DNA of 64,000 bases from contig JALQPE010002152.1 in NCBI GenBank assembly GCA_030407315.1, forward strand, positions 18,492-82,491, in the 5' to 3' direction. The position numbers and the translations under genes are program-made. Each line of letters starts with the position of its first letter. Position 1 is the stretch's first letter. The notes below the pieces were generated by a model. The model had not been told where the DNA came from and did no database searches. It was given only the letters and a program-made list of their open reading frames with translations. This DNA comes from Asparagopsis taxiformis (Eukaryota; Rhodophyta; Florideophyceae; Bonnemaisoniales; Bonnemaisoniaceae). Shown piece by piece: positions 9,500 through 19,105 of this stretch.

Positions 9500-10265
9500 C
9501 GTAGCACTCACGGGAGCAGACGAACACCATGTCTCGCTCACCGTTGTTGAGGTACTTGATGGGGATGAGGTGATATACTCGAGGATAGTCGCACAGGTTG
9601 TGTACTGGCTTAATGTTGCACGCTGTGCATTTGTGCACAGCGGCATAGCCGGGGAAGCGACAGTGTGATCCAAGCGAGCAGGGAAAGGGGCGTGGCGTAG
9701 TTTCATCGGGCGGAATGCGCACAGAGCGTGAAACTACTGTCCCCCCCACCCCCTGCGGTTGAGAAGCTTCAACCGAGGTTTCGGGGTTCTGCTGTTCCGT
9801 GGCGATAGCAGAGTCGGGAACAGGAGCAGACGTGGGTGGGGAGACAGCCATGGGGGAGCGGGGGGGTGAGTCGGGTTGTGAGGGGGAAGGGGGAGGGGGT
9901 GGAGAGTTGGGTCTGGAGGGGGAAGGGGGTGGAGAGTTGGGTTTGGAGGGGGAAGGGGGAGGAGAGTTGGGCTTCGAGGGGGAAGGGGCGCGGGCTGTTG
10001 AGTCCGGCTTGGCTTGGGAGTCAGGAGGAGAAATGTCCATCGGATTGATTTCGTCCTCAGGAAGGGGTTGTGAGGGAAGGGGAACGGGGAGAGGTTCCAT
10101 GATATTCTCCCCGAATTGGGTCGGAGAGCGAGCCTGCCGAGTCACCTGTGATGGTGACTTCGGAGGAGTGGCTGATGCCACAGGGGCAGGAGCAGGAACC
10201 CTCTCTGCTGAAACAACCTCTTGACTCTGAACGGTGTATAGAGGCACTACTGAGTTTGAGATCAA
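9423..10265 (-). CDS. Pro-rich zinc-finger region, N-terminal part of the oxygenase gene
   Basis: The open frame begins at a TTG (10265); the first ATG is at 10098-10100. Residues ~92-135 are Ser/Pro repeats encoded by a minisatellite. Residues 196-254 contain C196, C202, H211, C213, C216, H222, C225, C250 and C254, a clear zinc-binding cluster of a type I cannot name. The frame overlaps the oxygenase frame by 77 bp. In the overlap (9473-9480) there is a run of seven G on the plus strand; one base of slippage there would fuse ...CYDGRQPDD to ...SWTPPAGVTLQEAW as one protein of roughly 870 residues. I consider a frameshift (mutation or sequencing error) more likely than two overlapping genes. 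The zinc finger would plausibly direct the oxygenase to nucleic acid. Confidence 0.6.
   Translation of the reverse strand: MISNSVVPLYTVQSQEVVSAERVPAPAPVASATPPKSPSQVTRQARSPTQFGENIMEPLPVPLPSQPLPEDEINPMDISPPDSQAKPDSTARAPSPSKPNSPPPSPSKPNSPPPSPSRPNSPPPPPSPSQPDSPPRSPMAVSPPTSAPVPDSAIATEQQNPETSVEASQPQGVGGTVVSRSVRIPPDETTPRPFPCSLGSHCRFPGYAAVHKCTACNIKPVHNLCDYPRVYHLIPIKYLNNGERDMVFVCSRECYDGRQPDDPPFLDPSCRGHVTRSVGR
9870..9995. repeat. coding minisatellite, ~30-36-bp units
   Basis: Repeats of GGGGGAAGGGGG(T)GGAGAGTTGGG with small changes, three to four copies. On the minus strand they encode SPSKPNSPPP-type repeats within the zinc-finger protein. Confidence 0.8.
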
Positions 10266-10640
10266 AAAATGTAGTAAATTTACTGCCTGAGGCAGTAAAA
10301 ATCACTGCCTGAACAATGTAGTGCCTGAGGCAGTAAAATTACTATTTTAATTTTTTCAGTTCTAGTGCCGCAGGCAGTAAAATACAAAATTTCCTGGCAG
10401 TACAGTATGTAGCAGAATGCAGTACTGTACGATAGCAAATTCTAGTAATTTTTGCTGGTACCACAGGGCAGTAGTGCAATGCAGTGATTTTTGATGATTT
10501 CTGCAATGGAATGTACTGCCGTACAGTACTGCCCTGGCAAATGACCTGGCATTAGAATCAGGCAGTAAAATATACTGGCTCCGGCAGTGAATTGTACTGC
10601 CTGCAAGTACTGCCTTGATAGTAATTGGTGATTGGTATTT
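10266..10640. repeat. CAGTAAA/TTTACTG repeat array A
   Basis: Many copies of (G)GCAGTAAAAT and its complement ATTTTACTGCC in both orientations, giving many small palindromes. It fills the gap between the minus-strand zinc-finger/oxygenase gene and the plus-strand coiled-coil gene, so it covers the probable shared promoter region. Similar arrays are at 26.6-27.8 and 63.4-63.8 kb. Confidence 0.8.
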
Positions 10641-10936
10641 TCTGAGACTCAATATTGCAATAGTTGTCCAGGATAGGGTTGTACAATGTGTTCGCATGTG
10701 AGTTCAAGTAGAGAAGAGAGGAAACTATTCTGAAGCTACTAGTAGTGAGAAGTGTAGAGGATGCATGGTCACATGGAAACGACCGTTACAAAAAAGGTAG
10801 GAGAAAATCGGTCGTTTTCCGAGGATATGAGTAGAGTAGTTGGCATTATTTGTTACTATTGCTAGCATTCTCGTTGCAGGAAAAGCGTTTGGAGTGACAC
10901 TCTGCGATTGGAACGAGAGGCGAAGTTTGACGGAAG

Positions 10937-12460
10937 ATGGAATCTCATCGTCGTGAGGAAAATCCAAATGACTTCCTAGCAGGGATTATCCGAGAGGGAT
11001 TCAGGACAGTGACTGGGGAAGTTCGTCGTATTGGGGAGAGGATGGATGAAATCGACGATGATCGAACGTCCCAACGCCAGCAAATCGAAAAGCTGATGAG
11101 TCGCGTCGAGTTAATAGTAACGGAATTACAGGGTGTGAAAGACATCTGTGATGGTTTATTACAGCAGAGTCAGGGCAATTCGAAGAAGCGGATGACTGAC
11201 AAGGACAGGGACCGGTTGCGCATCTCGCAGTCAGCAGAACTATCGTTTTCTTAAAATTTTCTGTGTGCAGTATTTGGAACTGTTGTACCTTTGCTGGTCG
11301 ACAAGATTGATGCTGGGGCGACAATTTACACCAACCAAGGAATCTACGACCTCCGTGGTTGCAGGTTGCTCTCTGCAATGATGTTTGCAAAGCAGAGCAA
11401 TGACAAGAGGGATGTGTTCCAATCCAACACCGGCAAGAACAACATCGAGCTTCGATTCCAAGTGGTGATGTCTCTCCTGCGGAACATTCAGAAGGAAAAG
11501 TCGGGTACAGGCCGTACAGTGGAAGGCTCGAGCTCTGGACGCGATTCGAATGCGTTCAACGTCTGGAAGGAGAACAAGTACATTCCGGACAAAATAATCG
11601 AAGAAGTTGTCTATGGTGCCACTGGCGATGGCCGAAACCAGCCTGCAGGAAGCATTGACGGAGGGGCTAGGAAGCGGAGGAAAACAGATGGAAATGGTGG
11701 ACAGTTGAGCAATCGTGAAATATCTTTGGCTGTTACGAAAGTTGCGCTGACAAAGGTGCTCGGTTTCCTGAAAAAGTCTAGAGAGCAGGTGCGCCATCGA
11801 TTCCTTGTCGAACTGGGGTTCGCTCTAGTGCTGGAAACGGACGCCTCTATCACTTTCGAGTTTCCAACTCACGATCTAATTCGAGATATGGATGTTATCC
11901 CCGATACCCGTGTGACCAACGGAAATCTAAGGCCTGAGGAACGGAAAGTTGTGGATGACAAGAATTCCGAGATCTTGATACAATTCATCGCTGAGCGGAA
12001 AGAGATGGTTGTCATCATTCAGTACGAAGTCGAGATATCGGGATGTGTGGCCAAAAGGATGATTCGAAGGAGAATCAATATCCTGGAGGTAGCCCTGAAC
12101 ACTGCAATTGCTTTCCTTCAATGCACGAGTAGAATGGTTTTCCTGCGACGTTCCTGCAATTCACTCAGATTTGTCTATTCAATCGCTTCCGGGATTCTAG
12201 GAATTTTCAAGGTACAATCAGGTCAGACCTTCGAAGAAAGTGTACAAGACGAGCTCAAACAATTAGGAAAGGCGATGTTGCCGAGTGAGCGAATCTGTAA
12301 GAGGCATCTCTGCGAAGATGTACTGACAATTACTAACGAAAAATTCGATGAACAACACTTGGAACAACGTAGTACCGCGTTTGAGGAGGATAGCGGACAT
12401 GGAAATGAAGAAGATGGGAGTGAAAGCTACGTTGAAGTTTTCCTTGATGAGGAAGATTGA
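10937..12460 (+). pseudogene. unrecognised coiled-coil/nuclear-type protein, copy B, one in-frame stop
   Basis: ATG at 10937. The frame runs 105 codons to TAA (11252-11254), then continues in the same frame, without a shift, to 12460. The N-terminus is heptad-like (VRRIGERMDEIDDDRTSQRQ region), then comes a central domain, a basic RKRRK cluster, the block ALTKVLGFLKKSREQVRHRF and a Glu/Asp-rich tail. It is a diverged paralogue of the minus-strand gene at 535-2208 (same order of parts, same block). The stop could be a nonsense mutation. Alternatively, part of 11230-11270 could be a small intron, since CTGTGTGCAG just before 11271 resembles a 3' splice site; I see no convincing 5' site. Function unknown. 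Confidence 0.6.
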
Positions 12461-12777
12461 TAATGGAAGCGTAGATGTAAAGTTTCACATCATTTGAAGT
12501 ACAGCTATTACTACGAGAGAGACTTGGGAGAAATAAAAACCTTTAGATATGAACTGTCTAGGACATGAGTGGAAAAGGTGCACCCTAGCATGCTACGTAC
12601 TACATGGTGTACTGGAAACAATAGCTATCGTTCTTATTTTTCAGCTCACTCTGCGACTAGAAAGCGTCATGTCTACTACGGTTAAGAGTTTTAACCTGTC
12701 ATTGAGCACGCCTCTAGTAGCTTCGGGGCCTGTACAGTCCTATCCAATGCCGTAGCTCCACCTGGCAGAGTAGTGGG

Positions 12778-12965
12778 GAAAATAATACCGGGTATTATTT
12801 TGAGGGATATTTTGCCAAGTGGCGGGCAATCATTGGTACCGACTACAGGCGATCCCTGGACGAAACCTAAGAATAATACCCGGTATTATTTTCAGGGATA
12901 TTTTGCCAAGTGGAGGGCAATCATTGTTACAGAATGCCGACAGTCCCTGGACGAAGAAACAGGCA
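12778..12965. repeat. two tandem ~97-bp units containing the AATAATACC palindrome
   Basis: Each unit contains AATAATACC(C/G)GGTATTATT, then AGGGATATTTTGCCAAGTGG and CCTGGACGAA. The 19-bp palindrome is the one found in the 118-bp arrays nearby, although the rest of the unit is unrelated. Confidence 0.75.
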
Positions 12966-13347
12966 AGAAAGATATGGAGCATGTATCGATCGATACCATC
13001 GAAGTAGTCGAAGTTGACTAATTCTGAACAGTCTTGTAGAATCATTTAGAAAAGATAGAACAACGTACGTTGAGTAAAACGTTTTACTCAGAGGTGACAT
13101 CGTGTACGGTAGGATGGGGTACGTCTACAGGAGAACTACTCTGTCCAACAATAACATCATGCCCAATTCTGTCTAGCTCGCTGCAGATGATGTGTCCGCT
13201 GAAGATGCAGGCTGGGTGGTTCAAGTATGCGGTTCCCAAAAACTGTTCCTGGGAACTCGCTCGAAAGTTCTATATGAAAGAGGGCCCTGAACAGGTTTCC
13301 ATGTCAATGTGAACGAGTCCGAATACTTGAAATTGGTTTTGTCCGGC

Positions 13348-13389
13348 AGCTCAAAGTTCTCCATCATTAATGATGGAGAACTTTGAGCT
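13348..13389. repeat. perfect 42-bp palindrome
   Basis: Centred on ATT|AAT with no loop and no mismatch. A second perfect 20-bp palindrome is at 13071-13090 (TGAGTAAAAC/GTTTTACTCA). Their sequences are unrelated. Confidence 0.9.
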
Positions 13390-13452
13390 TACTTAGAAGG
13401 ACGCGAGCGTCCAGGAGTAAGAATATCTGTAATTGACATAGTCTTACTCTTC

Positions 13453-13480
13453 AGATTCTCGAATCAGAACGATTGTTGTT
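13453..13480. repeat. fragment resembling the end of the 42.5-kb element
   Basis: ATTCTCGAATCAGAACGATTG closely matches the sequence CCTCGAATCAGAACGATTG located about 40 bp inside each end of the element at 42,476-51,867. The flanks differ, so it is at most a remnant of a related terminus. Confidence 0.4.
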
Positions 13481-13727
13481 ACTCATTTCTCCAGATTACC
13501 TGTATACAGAGGACCCCACGATAACAGTCTTTGTAGATGAAACAGACTCTTCGTGAGCACCGTCTGGTAGAGTCCCCAAAATTATTATGACAGAGGACCC
13601 AGAATCTTGTCGTGTTTTCTTCAACTTGGAAATAGTATATTTTGTGAATATAGACATGGGAGGGGGTTAAGTACTGCATAGGTCGTAATATTTTCCAAAG
13701 TGGATTGATAGCTCTTTCCTCTCCCCA

Positions 13728-14147
13728 TTGAAAGTAATTAAGAGGATTTTAAGATCATTAGACGCACGCAATAGCCCATTACATATCGATCCATTCAGGA
13801 TCAAAAGATATGTTGAGATTCGTGAAATCGACTACAGGCTCGTCGACGTCATTAACGGGAGTATTCTCGCCTACAGCTATTCCGAAATCAACCCTAATAA
13901 GGGTCGGATCATTGAGGGCGAGATAGAGATAATGAATAGTGAACATACTCCCAGAACTGTAATCATACTCATAGTATATGATGGGCTTCCGGAGGACTAT
14001 ACAGTTCCTATGATTGAGTTGGAGTTCGACATGTCTCCAGCTACAAATGCATCTTTCCTTCTGGATACTGTAAAAGTTTCAATCCCAAATGAAATAGTAT
14101 CCAAGCGAGAAAACATGACTCTCTCTTCGAACCCGCATCTTACTTGA
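13728..14147 (+). CDS. hypothetical protein fragment
   Basis: A 139-codon open frame with ordinary amino-acid composition (RIKRYVEIREIDYRLVDV region, then an acidic stretch). It begins at TTG; there is no early ATG. I recognise no family. It may be the remnant of a mobile-element gene, since both sides are repeats. Confidence 0.25.
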   Translation: MKVIKRILRSLDARNSPLHIDPFRIKRYVEIREIDYRLVDVINGSILAYSYSEINPNKGRIIEGEIEIMNSEHTPRTVIILIVYDGLPEDYTVPMIELEFDMSPATNASFLLDTVKVSIPNEIVSKRENMTLSSNPHLT

Positions 14148-14224
14148 AGATGAACAGGATATTACAACCAATGACCGTCATGCAACCAAGCTGGATAGTT
14201 TCAACATTTCTCGAATACTAGACT

Positions 14225-14712
14225 GCACTTAAAATAACCTGGAACACGGCCATTGGCCAGGGACAGCCAGCCGACCGGGAGTCAATGACAGTGCTGCACC
14301 TGGCTTTTGGTATGGCAAAATAATACCCGGTATTATTTTGGGTTTGCAAAGCCCAGGTGCACTACTGCCATTGGCCAGAGGCGGCGAGCCGACCGGGAGC
14401 CAATGGCAGAGCTGCACCTGGCTTTTGGTATGGCAAAACTATACCCGGTATTATTTTGGGTGTACCAGGTCCAGGTGCAGCAGTGCCATTGGTTGAAGGT
14501 GGCAGCAGTCAGCCAGCCAATAGCAGTGCTGCACCTGGATTTTGCCATGGCAAAACTATACCCAGTATTATTTTGGGTCTGCAAAGTCCAGGTGCAGCAG
14601 TTCCATTGGCAGAAATCGGTAAGCCGACCGGTAGCCAATAGCAGTGCTGCACCTGGCTTTTGCCATGGCAAAACTATACCCGGTATTATTTTGGGTCTGG
14701 TTAGTCCAGGCT
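14225..14712. repeat. 118-bp satellite array 1 (four units)
   Basis: The palindrome core ATACCCGG falls at about 14323, 14441, 14558 and 14676, a period of 117-118 bp. Each unit contains the palindrome AATAATACCCGGTATTATT (or a one-base variant) and an inverted repeat CCAGGTGCA...CATTGG...CCAATGG...TGCACCTGG. Long open frames in it are only repeat translations. Confidence 0.9.
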
Positions 14713-14889
14713 TGGTCCTGAAAACGATGGACTCGGAACTATGATTATCCCTAGCACTGCGCATACTGGCCCCCCTAGAGCGTGGCCAATATGTGCAATG
14801 GGAGTCCCATCTCGTCTGGTTATTGAGTGCATTGTACCGGTACAGACGAAACCAAGTACAAACTCGCCAAACCAGGCCTGGTTTCGCGA

Positions 14890-15068
14890 GTAGAAAATAA
14901 TACCGGGTATAGATTCTAGGTTTCATCGGCCAGGTGCAGTGCACTCATAGGCTGGATGAGCTGACTTCAATGTGGCCAATGAGTGCATTGCACCTGTTTT
15001 GGTGAAGTGAAAATAATACCGGGTATAGATTTTGGGCTTCACCGGCCAAGTGCAGTGCACTCATAGGC
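14890..15068. repeat. 118-bp satellite array 2, diverged type
   Basis: Two copies of AATAATACCGGGTATAG 118 bp apart (about 14897 and 15015), separated by an inverted repeat containing CAGGTGCAGTGCACTCAT and CAATGAGTGCATTGCACCTG. It has the same architecture and period as array 1 with different sequence. Confidence 0.8.
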
Positions 15069-15149
15069 GTAATCAGCTGGCTCCTGTTCGACCAAGGAGT
15101 GTGGGAGAAATTTTCTAATCCTCGAACTGCCACCAAGTCACACGGGACA

Positions 15150-15240
15150 TGTGGTACAATGGTTTTCAGAGATTGCAGGCCCAGCCTCACTACTCGCACT
15201 ATATTACACCATCTCGGGTTCAAGTCCCGACGTACACAAC
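15150..15240 (+). tRNA. tRNA-like sequence (uncertain)
   Basis: A T-arm TCGGG-TTCAAGT-CCCGA with a perfect 5-bp stem and 7-nt loop lies at about 15214-15230. A D-arm-like TGGTACAATGGTT is about 65 bp upstream. The acceptor ends pair imperfectly and I cannot place an anticodon arm, so it may be a tRNA-derived repeat or a tRNA with an intron. Confidence 0.25.
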
Positions 15241-15607
15241 ACACACCCCACACCTGACACGGCTATAGCCATTCGAATGATCTTTTTGGTGACGGTTTCC
15301 ACAATGTCTTCTACCATCCCTTCATAACCTTAAATCAATTAGACTTGTCATTAATAATGCAATTCTGCCTGCCACATTTCCATTCTCTTCCATACATGTA
15401 TAACATGTACAGTTTGCAAACTCAAACGCAAACTTTTACATGTCCATTTACCACCTTGGTTCTTCAGGACAAACAACTGAGGCTGCATTCCTATCCTCCT
15501 CATCAGACACACACTCACGCAGACACATACAGGCACATTCCCAACCAAACATACAATCTCCCCTATCACTATCAACTCCCATAAAGCGAAATAGCCTAGG
15601 CTAGCGA

Positions 15608-15710
15608 TGATGTAGCTATCTTTGCGTCTCGATAGTGGCTATTGCAGCTGCAATAGCCCACTATGCAACTGCAATAGCCCACTATCGAGACGCAAAGATA
15701 GCTACATCAC
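15608..15710. repeat. 103-bp hairpin
   Basis: Arms of about 40 bp (GATGTAGCTATCTTTGCGTC and its complement) differ by one base. The loop contains a second copy of part of the stem (GCAATAGCCCACTAT). Confidence 0.85.
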
Positions 15711-15944
15711 CGTTCACATAACAAAAATCTTGTCGCATGACACCCAAATTCCTCAAAAAGATGATAGCATTTACCTTCACTTGAACCCAACCACAACAAA
15801 ACATAAGCAGAACATGTCACTATCGTTTCTTGCTTGGTGATCCATATCTTCTATTCTGCGTAAATCAAACAACGTCCTACACAGCAGCGCGCACAAATGG
15901 CCAGTCCAAAGACTATCATCGGTGGAGAGGACGTGCGAGATGTG

Positions 15945-16960
15945 CACCAGGTCCAGGTGCAGCAGTGCCATTGGCAGAAATCGGTCAGCCGACGACAGCC
16001 AATAGTAGTGTTGCACCTGGCTTTTGCCATGGCAAAACTATACCCGGTATTATTTTGGGTGTACCAGGTCCAGGTGCACTACTGCCATTGGCCAGAAGCG
16101 GCCAGCCGACCACCAGCCAATGGCTGTGTTGCACCTGGCTTCTGCTATGGCAAAATAATACCCGGTATTATTTTGGGTCTACCCAATCCAGGTGCACTAC
16201 TGCCATTGGCCAGAGGCGGCCAGCCGACCACCAGCCAATGGCTTTGTTGCACCTGGCTTCTGCTATGGCAAAATAATACCCGGTATTATTTTGGGTGTAC
16301 CAGGTCCAGGTGCACTACTGCCATTGGCCAGAGGCGGCCAGCCGACCACCAGCCAATGGCTGTGTTGCACCTGGGTTCTGCTATGGCAAAATAATACCCG
16401 GTATTATTTTGGGTCTACCCAGTCCAGGTGGAGCATTGTCACTGGCCAGAGGCGGCCAGCCGACCACCAGCCAATGGCTGTGTTGCACCTGGGTTCTGCT
16501 ATGGCAAAATAATACCCGGTATTATTTTGGGTCTACCCAGTCCAGGTGGAGCATTGTCACTGGCCAGAGGCGGCCAGCCGACCACCAGCCAATAGCACTG
16601 CTGCACCTGGCTTCTGCTATGGCAAAATAATACCCGGTATTATTTTGGGTGTACCAGGTCCAGGTGCACTACTGCCATTGGCCAGAAGCGGCCAGCCGAC
16701 CACCAGCCAATGGCTTTGTTGCACCTGGCTTCTGCTATGGCAAAATAATACCCGGTATTATTTTGGGTCTACCCAGTCCAGGTGCAGCATTGTCACTGGC
16801 CAGAGGCAGCCAGCCTACCGGCGGCCAATGGCACTGCTGCACCTGGCTCTTGGTACGGCAAAACTATACCCGGTATTATTCTGGGTCTACCCAGTCCAGG
16901 TGCTGCAATGCCATTGGCCAGAAGCGGCCAGCCGACCAGCAGCCAATGGCAGAGCGGCTG
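15945..16960. repeat. 118-bp satellite array 3 (eight units)
   Basis: The core palindrome recurs about every 118 bp, at approximately 16040, 16158, 16276, 16394, 16512, 16630, 16748 and 16866. Units are highly similar to those of array 1. The two are separated by about 1.2 kb containing array 2, the tRNA-like sequence and the hairpin. Confidence 0.92.
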
Positions 16961-18152
16961 AGGATGGTAATTTATTTGGAATAGAGTGACCGTCAGTGAA
17001 GGATGGTAGCAACCTGCCGAGGCCTGGCTAGACTTGACCGACTCAATGCCGAAATTGAACGCATCATGGAGATAGATTAGAAGCACAAACCCGTGCAACC
17101 AGTACATGGCGGAGTTGGAGGGAATAAGGTCTCTAGAATGCCAAATAATCGAGGTTTGTTGCCTTGCCTACACCAAACTAACACCCGTCTGAGACTCTAT
17201 GTCGATGACAGTTCCATTGGTCTAGTTTTATCACGTCAGCCGTGCTGTGACTTGACTTGAATCGACTCAAAGATGGTAGTGTAATTAAAATATTGCAATG
17301 TCGGTAGGCGAGAAATCAGTGCCTGGATTTCAGTTCATCAGCCGGACAGCGGTTGCGGTATTCGATAGGCGTCGGTAATACACCGTGAAGCCAATACGTC
17401 GACTAGATTCACCCCGTAGCATCGGCACAGCTATCACCAGTTATTACTCTTCGCCCATTGAGAAGGAAACCAATATTCCCCATCCCTAATACCGCGCTTC
17501 CACCTACCACCTCCAGATCTCCAATGTCATGAGATTGCTGCAGCATTGGTAGCCATCTCAATGGATGAGCATGACATACTTCAATATTGTTTTTGCTCCA
17601 TTGAACTCCAATATGAATCACAGTCAACATGCCTATTGTACCTATTCGTCGATCAGCTGCACTTATATCCTCCCCATTGTAAAATGTCCATATCTATATT
17701 TCGCCAATGTCTGCAGCACATACAGATCCGTCTTCCCTTTCTGACCGCTCGTTGATGTCTACAGACACTGTTTCAGACAGTCGGAAACAGTGTCTGTAGT
17801 TGCCAAGCTCGTCGTATAGATATGTATATAATGCGACAACGATATAGCTATCAACGATAATATAACACGAATAAGTCGATACCACCGCGATATCAGCCAG
17901 ATTGTCATGAAACACGCAAGATCTTGGTTCACCAATCCCCCACTAGCGTGAATGTCAGTATCTTGTCAATTTGAAACGAGTTACAGACGCATTCCAACCA
18001 GCACGAAAAATGAACTGCACTCAGGCTATTTCAAAACCCGACGCTTATGCGCCCGCTATTCCTCATCAGTTCCAACTCTGCGATACCCGCTCACGTGAGC
18101 GGGTATCGCAGAGTTGGAACTGATGAGGAATTAATCGATTAAGAAAAAGGAG
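16961..18152. other. no gene; two hairpins
   Basis: No coding signal. It contains a hairpin with 16-bp arms (17759-17799, CTACAGACACTGTTTC) and a perfect 74-bp palindrome (18058-18131, centre TCACGTGA). Confidence 0.55.
18058..18131. repeat. perfect 74-bp palindrome
   Basis: It runs from ATTCCTCATCAGTTCC to its exact complement, centred on CACGTG, with no spacer. It lies just upstream of the helicase fragment. Confidence 0.92.
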
Positions 18153-18972
18153 TTGCGAACGAGAGTACTCTCGTACGTACAAAGCATTGCTTGTCCGAGG
18201 TGTCGTTTATGTTGCTCTGCAGATGAAGTTAGTTTTACTGTTCTTGGTGGACTTGGAAAAACAAAAGGTGATGGTAGTGGGCTGCCGCCGTCACCCGGCT
18301 CGCAATTGCGATTGCTCTTCTTAAGAAGAGGAAGAATTAGACGCTTTGATCTCGCCAAGTGGAAAAGGAAAAAAGGTGGAGGCGACTAGCAGTGAACGAA
18401 GGTCAATTTTCTAAGACAGTACAGATGCAGTGCGCTGATTTGTTGGAGCTAAAGCAAGAGCTATTATCCGATTGCTGCGCGGCATATGGCAAGTGGACGC
18501 TACGCGGAAAGTTATGGTATTCTCCGAGTGGCAAAGCGTACGCTTTGCAGCACGTGCTGAAAATGATCTCGACAGCACTCGAAATGAACGGTATTACGCA
18601 TTTGAACGGAGTGCTAGAGAAAGGTTCTATGAATAGAACCACAATCTTCGCAAACACCATGGTGTTTGCAAATTCGCACAAACTTAAGATTGTGGACAAG
18701 TTCAAATCAAGCATATGCTTATCTATATCTTTATAGATTTCAACGTTCTATTAATACCACTGCGTTGTGCAGGTATTGGTCTCAATCTTACTGACGCACA
18801 TCATGTGGTGTTGGTGGAGCCGAGTATGAATATATTTCTGGAAGCGCAGGCTGTCGGTTGTGTTCATCGAATTGGGAAGGTGCGTCCAACTTACTTACAT
18901 CATGTTATAGTCAGCTACACTATCGGGGATAAGATTTTGAAGTTGGCTGCTCCACGACGACATATTGCATAA
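18153..18972 (+). pseudogene. fragment of an SNF2-family helicase/E3 ligase (SHPRH/RAD5-like C-terminus)
   Basis: Three reading frames in order give parts of one protein. ACPRCRLCCSADEVSF at 18190-18235 looks like the end of a RING finger. GKAYALQHVLKMISTALEMNGITHLNG (18530-18610) matches the start of a helicase C domain. GIGLNLTDAHHVVLVEPSMN and VHRIGKVRPTYLHHVIV (18775-18935) are SNF2 motifs V-VI as in SHPRH proteins. The frames change at about 18360 and 18710, where a hairpin (GCAAACACC/GGTGTTTGC) interrupts the coding sequence. The ATPase N-terminal lobe is absent. The family's role is chromatin/post-replication repair; this copy cannot make a working enzyme. Confidence 0.7.
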
Positions 18973-19105
18973 GGCGAAAAAACGATAAGTTTGCTGGACA
19001 TTAAAGGTGGTTGAATGAATTGCGCCAGTTGGGAAATGCCGGTAGAAGACTCAGTCGATCACCATCGCCAGCCTTGCAGTTCCCAAAGCCAGTTCGTTTG
19101 TCAAA

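Larger units (their letters stand above)
12461..13727. other. non-coding stretch with repeats and palindromes
   Basis: No supported gene. It holds a tandem duplication (12778-12965), two perfect palindromes (13071-13090 and 13348-13389) and a short sequence resembling the long-terminal-repeat element at 42.5 kb (13453-13480). Confidence 0.6.

Noticed and set aside
9423..9706. Residues 1-69 of the 608-codon oxygenase frame as a real N-terminus
   Set aside because: This stretch is the zinc-finger region read out of frame; the cysteine cluster is in the other frame.
14225..16960. CRISPR array
   Set aside because: The whole 118-bp unit is repeated, there are no unique spacers, and the DNA is eukaryotic.
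14225..16995. Long open frames with PGAxxPLA- and HWPEAASRP-type repeats
   Set aside because: They are translations of the 118-bp satellite, which is nearly a multiple of three and open in several frames on both strands.
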